Below, piece after piece: positions 12,665-24,280 of a DNA stretch of 64,000 nt. Numbering within the stretch: the first letter of the stretch is position 1; every line of letters begins with the position of its first letter. The translations under genes were made by a program, and so were the position numbers. Below the pieces are notes generated by a model, which ran no database searches, was not told where the DNA came from, and saw only the letters and a list, made by a program, of their open reading frames with translations. Source of the stretch: Morinoia aosen (Eukaryota > Arthropoda > Malacostraca > Amphipoda > Talitridae); NCBI GenBank assembly GCA_030386875.1, contig CM059568.1:30622120-30686119 (forward strand), given 5' to 3'.

Positions 12665-12950
12665 TACAGATTAGATTAGTCATTAGTTTTAGCCTCCCTA
12701 CCCAGCAACAAATGCGATCCAAAGAGAGGAAGGAAGATTATGAAACAAGATCAAAGTTGAAGAAGACAGTAGTAGGTGCTGAAAAACAGGACAGCAGTGA
12801 ACCAAAAAAAAGGTGGTCCTTAACATCACAAAAACATTTCATTTCAACAAAAAGAAGGCCTACCTAACTCTCAGCTTGGGCCCTTACATTGTCCCCCTGG
12901 GAGCGCTAGTTCCCATAGATACAATAATTGTATCCCCCTGAGGGGTGTTT
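12665..12950 (+). repeat. Dispersed repeat family R, copy 2
   Basis: It contains the family blocks CAAAGAGAGGAAGGAAG, TGCTGAAAAACAGGACAGC, TTTCAACAAAAAGAAGGCC and the 3' part GTCCCCCTGGGAGCGCTAGT, followed by the palindrome GATACAATAATTGTATC and CCCCCTGAGGGG. It is inserted in the A/T satellite, whose units resume at 12950. The 3' end seems well defined: the same ending occurs at 22050. Confidence 0.65.
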
Positions 12951-13462
12951 TTTTTACAAAGAATTCGTGACCAAAAAATGAATAATATTAACTTTTTAAT
13001 GAAAAAACATGTTTAAAAACACAAGGATTTTTTGGTAACATGAAATATGTTAATACCCATGATTTTAAGACACGATTTTTTATGAAAAATACATAAAATA
13101 AAACAGCATGGTTTTTTGGTCGCATAAAATATATTCATATCCAGGTTTTCTTATACATCATTGTTTGTAAAAAACCATATTTTTTAAAAAACAGCATGGG
13201 GTTTTTAAGGTCTCATAAATATATTCATGTTTTTTTAGTCTTGATTTTTTAGTACAAAAACATTTTTTTGGTCTCAAATATATTATTCATGTTTTTTCAG
13301 TCATGATTTTAGTAAGAAACATTTTTTTTTTAAAAACTGCATGGGGCTTTTTAGGTCACATAAATATATTGTTTTTTAGTCATGATTCTTTGTAAAAAAA
13401 ACAGCATGGTTATACTTGGTACCAGAGAATATATTAATATTCATTTTTATAAGTCAGAATTT

Positions 13463-14140
13463 GGTCAATGTGAAGTTTAATGCAATCATGGAAATTAATA
13501 ATTATATTCCAAGCAATCACTAAAGGAACCCATTTAAGAACATTTTACAAGAACGAAATTCTGCTCGCTGATGCTTTATTTTCGAATCATTGAAATTTGA
13601 AGTTGGGCTTCCCGAGCCAAAGGAAGCGAGCATGATATAATTAAAAACGGAAGCTAACCCCCTGTTACAAATGTAAAGAGGTTGGGTCGTGAGGGGGAGG
13701 CACAGTTCTTCTAGCAAAAATTATAAATAAAGCTTCTAACCCACCCATTAACGGGACGACCACAATCTTGTTTACATCGGCTCTAAGATGGCGACCACCA
13801 TGGGCGCTGCCATCTTAGAGCCGATGTCAACAAGATTGCGGTCATCACCCAAATGGGTTGGTTAGAAGCTTTATTTATAATTTTCATTACAAGAACTGTG
13901 CCTCCCCCTCCTGACCCAACCTCTTAACGCTTGTAATAGCTTCCGTTATTAATTAAATTCCGTTTCACGCGCTTGCTTCCTTCCTTTGGCGCAAAGGCCA
14001 ACTTCAAAGTTCAATTATTTGAAAATAACGCATCAGCAAGCAGAATGTCATTCGTGAAAAACGTTCTTAAATGGGTTCCTTTAGTGATTCCTGGGATCGC
14101 TAATTATTATTTTCTGATTGCATTAAACTTCACATTGACC
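13463..14140. mobile_element. Foldback element M, complete copy with 8-bp target duplication
   Basis: Termini GGTCAATGTGAAG and CTTCACATTGACC are the ends of two arms of about 330 bases that are inverted copies throughout, meeting near 13800 (AAGATGGCGACCACCATGG). It is flanked by the perfect 8-bp direct repeat CAGAATTT (13455-13462 and 14141-14148). It has no coding capacity. Relatives lie at 28790-29710, 30501-31040 and 54612-54970. The superfamily is unresolved; an 8-bp duplication fits hAT or P. Confidence 0.85.
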
Positions 14141-14256
14141 CAGAATTTTTTGTAAAAAAAAAAAGTTTTAAAAAAAACAGCATATTTTTTTGGTCACCTT
14201 AAATATATTAATATCTATGGTTTTTAGTCATTGTTTTGTAATGAAAACATGAAAAA

Positions 14257-15096
14257 GAAACCATACAGTAAAAGTGGTGGCAGATAACCCACAATTACCT
14301 AGAGTCTAAGAGGTACAGCAGGAGCCACAGAACTTATATTGATGGAGTCAAAATTCAGAGCTTATGGTAAATCTGAAGGATATGTCAGTTATCGATTTTC
14401 CACTTTTTGGTGCCTGAACCTAATTAATTGAATCAAAATAAACAAGTTTTCTTCTACGCACCTTCCGTCTCAAATGAGTATTTTACGATTTATAGCGATA
14501 AGTTTAGTTTCATCTATGATGACGAATGCGCTCGAATAAACAGCTACTCATCGATTTTCGAATTTTTGTTGCTTGAATCATGGTAATAACATCAAAATAA
14601 ACAACTTTTCTTCTATACACTTTTCTCGTCAAAAGAGTATTTAACGAGGTATAGCGGTAGGTTTGGTTTCGTCTTTGATGACGATCGCGCTGGAAGCGAG
14701 TGCGCATTGCAGTGTTGCTGTGAGACGTGCTCCTTGAATTACTTGCCGCTTCAATCACAGGAGTTGCGGTAAGTCATTTACCGTTATAACTAATAAAATA
14801 CTCATTTGAGACGGAAAGTGCATAGAAGAAAACTTGTTTATTTTGATCTAATTAACTATGCTTAGGTTAGGCATCAAAATTTACAAAATTGATAACTGAC
14901 ATATCCTTCAGATTTACCCTTATTATCTCTGCAAAGTCTGATTTTTTTGGTCACATAAAACTAAAATCAGGCATAGTAGAGATAGTAAGCTCTGAATTTT
15001 GACTCCATCAATATAAGTTCTGTGGCTCCTGCTGTTCCTCTTAGACGCCTCTAGGTAATTGTGGGTTATCTGCCACCACTTTTACTGTATGGTTTC
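14257..15096. mobile_element. Foldback element H
   Basis: Outer arms starting GAAACCATACAGTAAAAGTG match the reverse complement ending CACTTTTACTGTATGGTTTC. Further inward, the blocks around CAAAATAAACAAGTTTTCTT (14435) and their inverse (14820-14850) continue the pairing. The right arm is interrupted near 14940-14990 by DNA resembling the surrounding A/T satellite. Inner-part relatives occur at 28400-28745 and 29735-30100. It is non-coding. Confidence 0.7.
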
Positions 15097-15369
15097 TATT
15101 TGATGTTTTTATAACAATGAAACGACTAAAAAACATGGATATTATTATATTTCAGGTGTCCAAAAAAAAACCCAGACATATGCTTAACAAAATTTAGGTG
15201 TGCAAAAAAAACCAAAAAAAACAAAAAAAACACATAAAAAACAAGTTTTTTTTGCAAAAAAAACCGCAATCAAATAAAACCGTTTTTTTTGCATCACTAT
15301 ACCTGGCTACTGTAGCTCATCTAAATTATTCATGTCGGTGTGAGGGGTTGAAGTACACAACACTGGACA

Positions 15370-16445
15370 TGCTGGACAGCACACACAGTACTATCAAGCA
15401 CACACAGTACTGGGCTGCACACACAGTACTGGGCTGCACACACAGTACTGGGCAGCACACACAGTACTGGGCAGCACACACAGTACTGGGCAGCACACAC
15501 AGTACTGGGCAGCACACACAGTACTGGGCAGCACACACAGTACTGGGCAGCACACACAGTACTGGGCAGCACACACAGTACTGGGCAGCACACACAGTAC
15601 TGGGCAGCACACACAGTACTGGGCAGCACACACAGTACTGGGCAGCACACACAGTACTGGGCAGCACACACAGTACTGGGCAGCACACACAGTACTGGGC
15701 AGCACACACAGTACTGGGCAGCACACACAGTACTGGGCAGCACACACAGTACTGGGCAGCACACACAGTACTGGGCAGCACTGGGCAGCACACACAGTAC
15801 TGGGCAGCACACACAGTACTGGGCAGCACACACAGTACTGGGCATGCTAGACAGTACACCCAGTACTGGGCAGCACACTCAGTACTGGACATGCAGGGCA
15901 GCACACCCAGTACTGGACAACACACACAGTACTGGGCATGCTGAGCAGTACACCCAGTACTGGGCATGCCGGGCAGCACACCCAGTACTGGACAGCACAC
16001 ACAGTACTGGGCATGCTGGGCAGTACACCCAGTACTGGGCAGCACACTCAGTACTGGACATGCCGGGCAGCACACCCAGTACTGGACAACACACACAGTA
16101 CTGGGCATGCTGGGCAGTACACTCAGTACTGGACAGCACACTCAGTACTGGACATGCCGGGCAGCACACCCAGTACTGGACAGCACACTCAGTTCTGGAC
16201 ATGCCGGGCAGCACACCCAGTACTGGGCAGCACACTCAGTTCTGGACATGCCGGGCAGCACACCCAGTACTGGGCAGCACACTCAGTACTGGACATGCCG
16301 GGCAGCACACCCAGTACTGGACAGCACACACAATACTGGGCATGCTGGGCAGTACACCCAGTACTGGGTAGCACACTCAGTTCTGGACATGCCGGGCAGC
16401 ACACTCAGTACTGGACAGCACACACAGTACTGGACATGCTGGATA
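15370..16445. repeat. Second 19-bp satellite with a 47-bp higher-order part
   Basis: From 15376 to about 15840 there are about 24 near-identical copies of ACACAGTACTGGGCAGCAC, with one 10-bp irregularity near 15782. From 15841 to 16445 units vary (CCCAGTACTGGAC, CTCAGTACTGGAC) and are often grouped as two 19-bp units plus a 9-bp CATGCCGGG, giving a 47-bp repeat. Both strands are largely open (248 and 271 codons), which follows from the repeat composition and not from coding. It is unrelated in sequence to the 8341-9715 array. Confidence 0.95.
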
Positions 16446-18223
16446 GCACACCACCGCACCACCAAGACGTAGCCACACACACACTCGGTTGCAGTGCTGT
16501 CGTCGTCGTGTATAATTGACACATTCGATCTGTTCATCACAATAATGGCTCCACTTCGCCTTATTTATTAGACGCTACACCAGAAAAATTTATTAGTTCT
16601 ATACTATTACTTTCTTGGGGCCGAGTATACAGCGCAATTTCAGCACTGTGTCAACAAAGGCGTAACTCCAGAAAAGTAGAAAAATAAGGCTCGCTTCTCA
16701 CAAATTTGACGCAATCGAACACACGAAACACATTCAGGTCTTTCATCCGTAAAAGCTGTTTAAAATGAACTGAAAATAAATACGAATTATCGCGAATAAG
16801 CAAATCCCTGATCGATAGTCCTGAAGGAAATGGACAACAAAAATAGAGCGTTGAGATCGCTCGACACATTTAGTGACACCACCACGTCCCGAATCGATGT
16901 AGTTTAGCTAAATAATGCACGAGGCTTTTCAGGCTCAAGCTCAAAGAAGGATCTGCCGAGGTCAGAGAAAAACAAGACGGTAGATGCACCTAGAAAGCAC
17001 ACATGATGTTTACTGAAACGAACGACCGAGAATTATGCAAGGGTTTAAATAATGACACAGAAGCCCTGCCGAGCAAATCCAAGAACAATGAACACCAAAC
17101 AAAGCACGTGTAATTAGAGCTGGGACAGTCCTGTTTCTTCGCTGAATCTTGGCTGAAAAGCAAAGTTTCGCCAAACAAAGGCTATAATTAACAAACCTTC
17201 GTTCAATAACATTAGTGCTTTTTCAGACGCAATTATAAGCATCGGGTTGCTTTAGTGTCAGATATGAAGAAAACTGAGAGTGATTCGGAGTAAAAACTGC
17301 AATCAATAACTTCTTGTTGACTCAACTTTTCTTTGTCGCACAAAATGGAATAAAATATGTGTCTAAACTGTGACGCCATTCATGGTTGAGTCTTGTCTTG
17401 GCGGTCATGAGACTTGTTCTAGCAAAAAATTATCAAAATCTTCCGTCCCAGAATACAGGACACTGGCCCAAAAGATATGAGCACATCTAAATGTAGTCAA
17501 GTCAAACTGTAGGCTGTGCAAATTTTTTCCGCCGAAGTATCTAAGCTTGCGAAGCGGAAGCGGGCTGGATGTAAAATAAACACCAGAAAAGACAGCGCGA
17601 AGAACTCAATGTTGATATTGACTTCCCCCAACATTACCTAGCACCAATCAAATAAAATTCTATTGAACGGTGTGCGTTTCTGCACCTAATCTGTTTATCA
17701 TGGGGAAATTAACGACGCAAGCCTGCGAACCCATCCTATGCCTACTCGTGTCCAGATTTGCCTAAATTTACTCAATGGAGAAGAGCCAAAACCAAAATTC
17801 TACAGGCGCTCGAATGATTCTAAAATATATCATGCCTACACAATCCAACTGAAAAGAGCTCACTGAAATCCTTAAAGAAAACTCTTCATTTATCTAAAAT
17901 CAGAACCGATAAAAAGTGATGAGATTTTAGGTCCAGCTGCGCCCATGCACACACTGAAAGACGAATGAAAAGCTGAAGTAATATAACCGAGATGTACAAC
18001 ATTCGTACTAACTCGAGTGCACCAGGCTTGCCACGTTGTAACGGACAAGGCAATGCGCAGAGTATTAAGGAAAGCGTGTGATACAGTTGTCATCGAGAAC
18101 ATTTACAATTGACGTCATCCCACAACACAGAGAAAATGCTCACAGATATCACTGTAGCTTAGGCTGAGCACTTAATAATGGCAAGCCTAATTACTCCGAT
18201 AACCTGATTAGTACCTGAGGGCC
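16446..18223. other. Unique AT-rich DNA, no gene seen
   Basis: No reading frame resembles a protein I recognise, and no terminal repeats or target duplications were found. Short open frames up to 72 codons look accidental. It may be intron or intergenic DNA. Confidence 0.4.
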
Positions 18224-18270
18224 GTGCACACATGTGTGCGGGGGCGCAGTGATAATCGTAACCAGCGCTT

Positions 18271-18347
18271 GTGCTCACGAGCAGCACTCACGCTCACGAG
18301 CAGCACCCACGCTCACGAGCAGCACCCACGCTCACGAGCAGCAACAC
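18271..18347 (+). repeat. Third 19-bp tandem array, four units
   Basis: Four consecutive units of CGCTCACGAGCAGCACCCA with two small variants. The period is 19 bp, as in the arrays at 8341 and 15370. The unit shares the word CACGAGC with the first array but otherwise differs. Confidence 0.9.
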
Positions 18348-18681
18348 ATAGACGTCCGGTGACATGTGCGGTTGTGAGAAATTTTAGGGCGCGCTGTGAA
18401 GGCCTCTCGTTAACAAAGTTTCTCACTTCGACCGCGGCCTTCTTGAACAAAGCAGTCAGGCAGAGAGAGAGATCTCGGCAGCAAGTGCCGTTGTGCTCCT
18501 CAATTATTTTGTTCCTTTTTCTTTCTTTTGCTTACTTTTTTGTTTAAACGGTGCCGTTATTATTTCATTTTGATTATTTACGTAATGCATGTTCGTGCTC
18601 CTAACCAGTCCAGTGATTAGTTCTAGTAAAGCCCGTTGGTGGGCTTTCAAGGTTTTGCCTTGATGGCGTATTAGCCTTAAC

Positions 18682-18835
18682 CTTAACCCATAAACTTTAA
18701 ACGTGCCCAAGGGCCACTTAACCTTTACCTTGAACTTTAACGTGCCCAAGGGCCACTTAACCTTTACCTTGAACTTTAACGTGCCCAAGGGCCACTAAAC
18801 AATTAACCTTAACGTGCCCACGGGACAATTAATCT
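18682..18835 (+). repeat. 39-bp tandem repeat
   Basis: Three to four copies of a unit containing AACTTTAACGTGCCCAAGGG then CCACTTAACCTTTACCTTG, with degenerate edges at both sides (ACGTGCCCACGGGACAATTA at the right). It lies in otherwise unique DNA. Because 39 is divisible by three, it gives a repeated 13-residue peptide on the minus strand, which I regard as accidental. Confidence 0.9.
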
Positions 18836-19819
18836 TAGAACGCGCCTTAAGGCTATTTAACTGCTTGTGTAGACTAGGGTAGTTCGTAACTTTATTCGCA
18901 TGCCTGCGCTGGACTGGCACCTTATACTGATTTCCTCTTTAAATCTCTGAAAGCCGTAGGGCTCTTCTTCGGCATAAAATAAAGTGAGTATTTGTCGAAG
19001 GTTGCCTCATAAACGAAATTGAAAATTGACGAACAGTTCTCTTTAAGATTATTTCCCCGAATTGAATTTCTTCACTCTTCTTTAGGAAGAATCAACCTTC
19101 ATGTAATCTCCTGCCGCCTCCGCTGCATCAGCGTATGTTGCTGGTTTCAATGTCTTCACCTTGTTGGAAAGAGCAAGGCCAAATAAAGTTTAAAGCCTTC
19201 GTTTCGTTTCTCGGTAAGAGTTAACTTTTGCGATACAGAGTATAATCTGATGTCATACGTTTCGTATTACATGAACCTAGTTCTTTATTAGATCTTTAAT
19301 CTATTGATAAATTTTTCACAGCTGTGTTGGTGCGTTCGCGCTCGCCTGTTCCTTGTTCTCGTTTCTCGTTGACTGCGTGAACTGCGACGCGCCGTATATA
19401 GCCGAAGAATTCTTCTTAATAAAAGGATAAAGATTCCGTAAGAGTCATTTTTACCTTGTTCCAACACGATGTGCGGCAGTCTGCATATCAGCAAGTTGGC
19501 CAAATAAATACCCTCATGTTCCCATGCCAGCAGAGACCACACACGGCACCGAGTGCGCTAATGCAGGACACTTCAGCACCCATCAAGCCAAGGCCAGCTA
19601 AGCCTTGGATCTATAAAGGCCCCCCTTAGTCAGAAAATGCTGCATCTAGGCTACTATTTTTGTGGCAAAGCAGACTGTGTTAGATCACAATTACAAATTC
19701 ACCTTGAATCACAACACAAAACATTAAAAAACTAAGTTACTGGGAATGTAAAATTAAGCGAGCAGTTGGCAAGAAATATTGAGGAATAAATAGGGAGCAT
19801 AGAAATAAGGTGCACTAAC
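18836..19819. other. Unique DNA downstream of the host exon
   Basis: No LITAF-domain exon (the CPxC and later CPNC pair) could be found on the minus strand in this stretch. A TATAAAGG box at 19612 on the plus strand with GGCCCCCC after it resembles the motif at 10813, but nothing else supports a promoter. Confidence 0.3.
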
Positions 19820-19991
19820 TTTGGTTGTAAGCCTGCTGCTGGAAGGGCTGAGTGTGGACGCCGTGCAGCTCCTGCTGAGGCTTGAAGGGGGCCTGGGGAG
19901 GCACGCCTCCCATGGCCTGGGCATAGCTCGGGGGGGCGGAAGGGGGCGGGGCAGCACTGAACCCGATGGGAGCCTGGCCTCCTTTAGACAT
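19820..19991 (-). CDS. Host exon: proline-rich N-terminus of a LITAF-like protein
   Basis: The exon encodes 57 residues beginning MSKGGQAPIGFSAAPPPSAP and continuing PSYAQAMGGVPPQAPF. The Pro-rich segment with a PPSY motif (a WW-domain ligand type) is characteristic of the N-terminus of LITAF/CDIP-family proteins. These are peripheral membrane proteins of late endosomes whose zinc-binding LITAF domain is encoded downstream. The exon is GC-rich against AT-rich flanks and ends in a phase-1 donor-like GTTAGT (19819-19814). The start is placed at ATG 19991 because an acceptor-like CAG lies nine bases upstream; an in-frame ATG at 20063 is also possible. The LITAF domain itself is not in the window, so the assignment rests on composition and motif. 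Confidence 0.55.
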
Positions 19992-21479
19992 GGCGCACAC
20001 CTGCACACAGGTCAGGCCATGCCCTTCAACTGCAGCACATTCATGCACGCACTGTTCCTCCATTTAGAACCACATATGGACATGAAATTTGTAACAAATA
20101 CTCTCAACAGAAAAATCAAGGTTTTCAGAGTGTATACAAATAATGCAACACTATAATATGTTTACATTTGCAACTCATATTCAAAGAAAACTTAACATTT
20201 CTTTACAAACATTCATTTGACACTTTAATATTCTGCTAACCTACTTGGATTACAAACCTTGGTTTTTTAGTTGAATAGAAAAGATATTTTGGCTCTTTTG
20301 ATAACACTTTCAGGCTTAACAACTTCAGAATAATTTGGAAACAGAGCATTTAATCTTTTTAAGATGTAAAGATTTAACATGTGCACCCCAGCAACCAAGA
20401 CGCCAAAATAAAGTTGCCTTGATAATACCCCATCACGCTTGGCAAACTGGAGCAACATGATGTCATTTGATGTCTACGTGTTTATCTATTCTTGAGAGCT
20501 ACTTATTAATCTTAGGATGCTCTTCTTTCACACTGGTATGCTAAGCATTCAATTCACAGAAACCTTGTGGTATGATGTTAGTCTTTTCATAGCCCTATTG
20601 ATCAATTCCTTTTATTATTTAATTCATGTTGTCACCAAGTTCAATTGGTGAAGCTATCATTGAGTTGGGTGCAGAATGTCACCTCACTGTATTGCCGGTT
20701 TTATGACCAGTGTGCATTGAACTACAAATTGAAAAAAAACAGCATTGCATAGTACACAATAAATAAGAAGGCTTGTCATCTGAAAAATTTAACTTTTAAA
20801 ACATCCCACAAGATCCACGACTGCATTTCAATATCCCCAAAACTAATCTACTCTAAAATCAAGAGTTTATGAACTATTTACCTTAGTTATTCTTGAACAC
20901 TGAATTATGCAAGAATTTAACAAACATTTCAATTTGAATAACATTTATTTGTGTTTGTTCATAGAGGTGTGTAGCGCAATATTTTTTTTGCAATGTTCAA
21001 CATCCCTTCATGGTACTCAAAAATTATTTCTACTGGTATTTTAGGAGTGGGAGATTTTCAGCCTATCACCATCTAAGCTTATTTATTCTGAATGCCCCCG
21101 GCTTATTATTAAATACAGCAATGTGTGCATCTGACTGCTAAGTAGGTACATTTCAAACATTGCAACATGAGCATTTCACTCTAAATTAGTTGCCACCACC
21201 ATCTCCAAAATGCCTTAATATCTTCCAGCTGCCTAGGATAATTCTCATAGACCAATAACAATGAAACCTCTTAACATATTTTCTCTCCATTTCAAACAGT
21301 TCAGGCTGTAAAACATTATTGTCTGCACTTCCAGAAGGGGTATTTTCTTCAACAAAGCTCTATAGATATCATAATTTAAATTTTTCTTTTTTTTCTAGAT
21401 TTCTATTATACTAAGTTATCCAACCAAAAAATTAAATTATAATTTTAAGTATCTCTAGGTTTACTTGGAAAGGTATACC
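19992..21479. other. AT-rich intron-like DNA upstream of the host exon
   Basis: No further exon, RNA gene or transposon terminus was recognised. It would be intron or 5' flank of the LITAF-like gene. Confidence 0.4.
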
Positions 21480-22180
21480 TGAGTGATAAAAGAAGAAGGT
21501 CTCATTTAGTATGGAATTAGAGAAACAGAGAACCTACGTACAAGCTGTGTCTTCACATGCTGTATCTTCAAATACTGTACACTAGAAAAAGCCAAAACTA
21601 AAGGAGTCCATGAAAGAAAATGAAAGTTGAGCAGGTAAGTGATAGGCACTGAAAAAAAACTGAACTGAGAGAGATGGTTCAAAATGAAGATTAGATTACA
21701 TTATTAGTTAGTTTAAGCCTCCCTATCCGCAACAAAGGCTATCCAAAGAGAGGAAGGAAGAAGGCATCATTTAGTATGGAGTTAAGGAAATGCGGAATCT
21801 ATGCAGAAAGGGCACAGAAACAGAAAGCTAAGAAAGAAGATCATAAAACAAGAAAAAGTTAAGGAAGAAAATAGGTGCTGAAAAACAGAACAGCAGTGAA
21901 CCGAAAAAAGATGGTCCGTAACAAAACAAAAACCTATTCAATTTCAACAAAAAGAAAGCCTACTTAACCTTTAGCTCGGGCCCTTACATAGTCCCCCTGG
22001 GAGCACTAATTACCATAGATACAATAGTTGTATCCCCCTGAGGGGGGGTTCAAAATGAAACAAAAAACCTACTTTGCTGCAACAAAAGGAAGGCCTACCT
22101 AAACAGCTAAGGGCCTGATATCTTCCCTCTGGAAGTGGCAATTCCCCTAGACACAACAGTTGTACCCCCTTAGAGAGGAA
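21480..22180 (+). repeat. Dispersed repeat family R, three partial units in a row
   Basis: Unit starts or parts are visible at about 21490 (GTCTCATTTAGTATGGAATT), 21690 (the fullest copy, with CAAAGAGAGGAAGGAAG and ending CCCCCTGAGGGGGG near 22047) and 22050 (AAACAAAAAACCTACTTTGC, ending TTGTACCCCCTTAGAG). The repeated ending CATAGATACAATA, TTGTATCCCCCTGAGG defines one end of the family. Arrangement in tandem suggests repeated targeting or unequal exchange. Confidence 0.65.
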
Positions 22181-22931
22181 TAAGGTTAGGAAAAGCTTAT
22201 GTGTTCATTTTTAATCATAGTTAATAAAATAGAAAATCACTGCCACTAGAAAAGAACAATATTTTTCCACCTCATATGAAAAAGAAATTATAAAACAATA
22301 TACGTCTAACTTTATACAAACATGAATGGGGTATACTGTACAAGTATTATTGCACTTTCAGTGTTCCATTCTTTTGAATATCAATGAAAAATATCTTTAA
22401 AGAGTCTCAAAAGCATTATTAAAGAATATACTGTCAGTAGTACACTGACATTCAATGAAAAATAATTGTATTGAACTACTGAGGAGCACACAGATTAAAA
22501 CTTTCCAGTGCTTTACATATTTTCTCTGTATGGAACAGTAGCATGGGAAGAAATATATTGCAGTGACTTGTTCATGTATGGTAAAGTTACAGTCCAGAAC
22601 AGACAAGGCAATGAAGTTGAAAGTGCAGGATAATAAAAAAAAAATGGAGTTTGGCATTAGGATAGCAGCCTCAAAATGAACACCTTCAATAACAATTAAT
22701 GAGGATTTAAGCTGGAGTCTTTTCTGAGTATGCATATGATAAAAAGCTGACTTGAACAATGCTGGTATTGTGCAAATGCAGAATAACATATGGGTTCAAC
22801 AAATATTGAGTGAAAACCAGCTGAAAGTCTGCTGGTGACATGCAACACAACTAAAGGCCCAAAAGATTATTCAAAAGACCTGTGGATGGCAGGTTTTTGA
22901 TTATTTAAGTGCTTAATATACGATTGAGTGC
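22181..22931. other. Unique DNA with an unrecognised 130-codon minus frame
   Basis: The minus frame 22789-22397 has no recognisable domain, no good codon bias and a hydrophobic, Cys- and Phe-rich composition of the kind AT-rich DNA often gives. I do not call it a gene. Confidence 0.3.
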
Positions 22932-24280
22932 TTAAGGAAACCATCCCACTTTTTCAACTTTTTTAGTCCGATTCGTTTGAAAGTTGGCCAGTATATGTAT
23001 TTTGTAAAAGTAAACCTTTTTCACTCCTGTCATTTTTTCGATTTAGGCCTTACTTTTTTTTTTGACGAAAAATGTGTTTTTGGTATATTTTTATTGAAAT
23101 TTCAGATTGTAACTCCTCCTTCAGTTTTGATGCTAGAACAAAAACAAAGACAGTTTTAGAACCCTTGGAACATTTCTAACAAACGCTCGTTCAGTTTTTT
23201 TCAAATTCAAATTTTTTCTATTTTTTCAAAAATTTTTAAAATTTCAAAAATCAGCAACTCTTTTTTGGGTTTAGAGCTATATATTTTTTCAAAGAATTTG
23301 AATTTGAAAAAAAACGAACGAGCGTTTGTTAGAAATGCTTCAAGGATTCTAAAACTGTCTTTGGATTTGTTCTAGCATCAAAACTCGAGAACTAGTCCCA
23401 GGATGAATGTTGAAAATTCAAAGTGTTGGGTATAAGCAAAAAATAAAATTTTGTGTTGAAGTGTAATATAATGAACAATTGATGTAATTGAATGCAGTTT
23501 TAATTTTTATTTTGATAATTTCCATACATAACTTCATATTCGAAGTGTGAATTGTGATTTAAAAAAAAAATAAATAAATAAAAAATTATTTTTTTTTCAA
23601 CAAAATGATTTTTTTTTCATTTTCAGTCTGATTCTTATAAAATTTGACTATGATATGTAACCTTTGAAAATAAACACAATTGATTCTATTCATTTTTTTG
23701 ATTCAGGCCTTAGATTTTGCAAAAATTTGACATATTGGTTTTTAGGTATTGATATTTCACTAATATTGATATTTCAAAATGGGACTCCTTCAGTTTTGAT
23801 GCTAGAACAAAGGCAAAGACAGTTTTAGAATCCTTGGAACATTTCTAACAAACTCACATTGAGCTTTTTTCCATTTCCTATTTGTTCTCTTTTTATATGG
23901 GGTCAAAATTGGGAAAAAATGTAAAATTTTGGGTGCTTTTCAATTATATTGATATTTCAAAATGTAACTCCTCCTTCAGTTTTGATGCTAGAACAAAAGC
24001 AAAGTCAGTTTTAGAATCCTTGGAACACTTCTAACAAACTCACATTAAGCTTTTTTTCCATTTCCTATTTGTTCTCTTTTTATGTGGGGTCAAAATCGGA
24101 AAAATTGAAAAAGTTTGGTCGCCTTACCCCCCCCCCGGGGGGGGGGGAAATTATTTTCCGTAGCGGCATAAAATTTTAGGAACGAATAGTCTACCACCTA
24201 AGGGTCCTTTTACAACAAAAACATGCAAAATGACCATGGAATCGAGAGCATCTGGCAAGGGCCTGGGATGGTGGCCTTAA
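22932..24280. mobile_element. TTAA-flanked MITE E, copy 1
   Basis: The ends are TTAAGGAAACCATCCCA and TGGGATGGTGGCCTTAA, an imperfect terminal inverted repeat bounded by TTAA. Inside, the block CTTCAGTTTTGATGCTAGAA, continuing to GGAACATTTCTAACAAA, occurs three times forward (23120, 23790, 23970) and once inverted (23320-23390). The last two forward copies form a direct duplication of about 165 bp. A GC tract of C and G runs lies at 24128-24147. It is non-coding. TTAA targets are typical of piggyBac or Kolobok. It shares its right TTAA with the next element. Confidence 0.8.

Larger units (their letters stand above)
11320..15300. repeat. Degenerate A/T-run satellite, interrupted by other elements
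   Basis: The unit alternates A-runs and T-runs around CATG, roughly 80 bases long: CATGGATATTAATATATTTT, then TGTGACCAAAAAA, CATGCTGTTTTTT, and a segment ending TCATGACTAAAAAA. Units at about 11640-12535 read in one orientation, and those at about 12540-13440 mostly in the other (TTTTTTGGTCACATAAAATA). Units are strongly diverged. Foldback elements sit at 11988, 13463 and 14257, and an R copy at 12665. Confidence 0.75.

Noticed and set aside
15198-16540. Long overlapping open frames on both strands (up to 271 codons)
   Set aside because: They consist only of the 19-bp repeat translated, with no start context or non-repeat domain.
18504-18788. 94-codon minus frame with repeated KFKVKVKWPLGT
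   Set aside because: The peptide repeat is a by-product of the 39-bp tandem repeat, and the rest of the frame has no motif.
22397-22789. 130-codon minus-strand frame
   Set aside because: No recognisable domain, low-complexity hydrophobic composition, no splice or start support.
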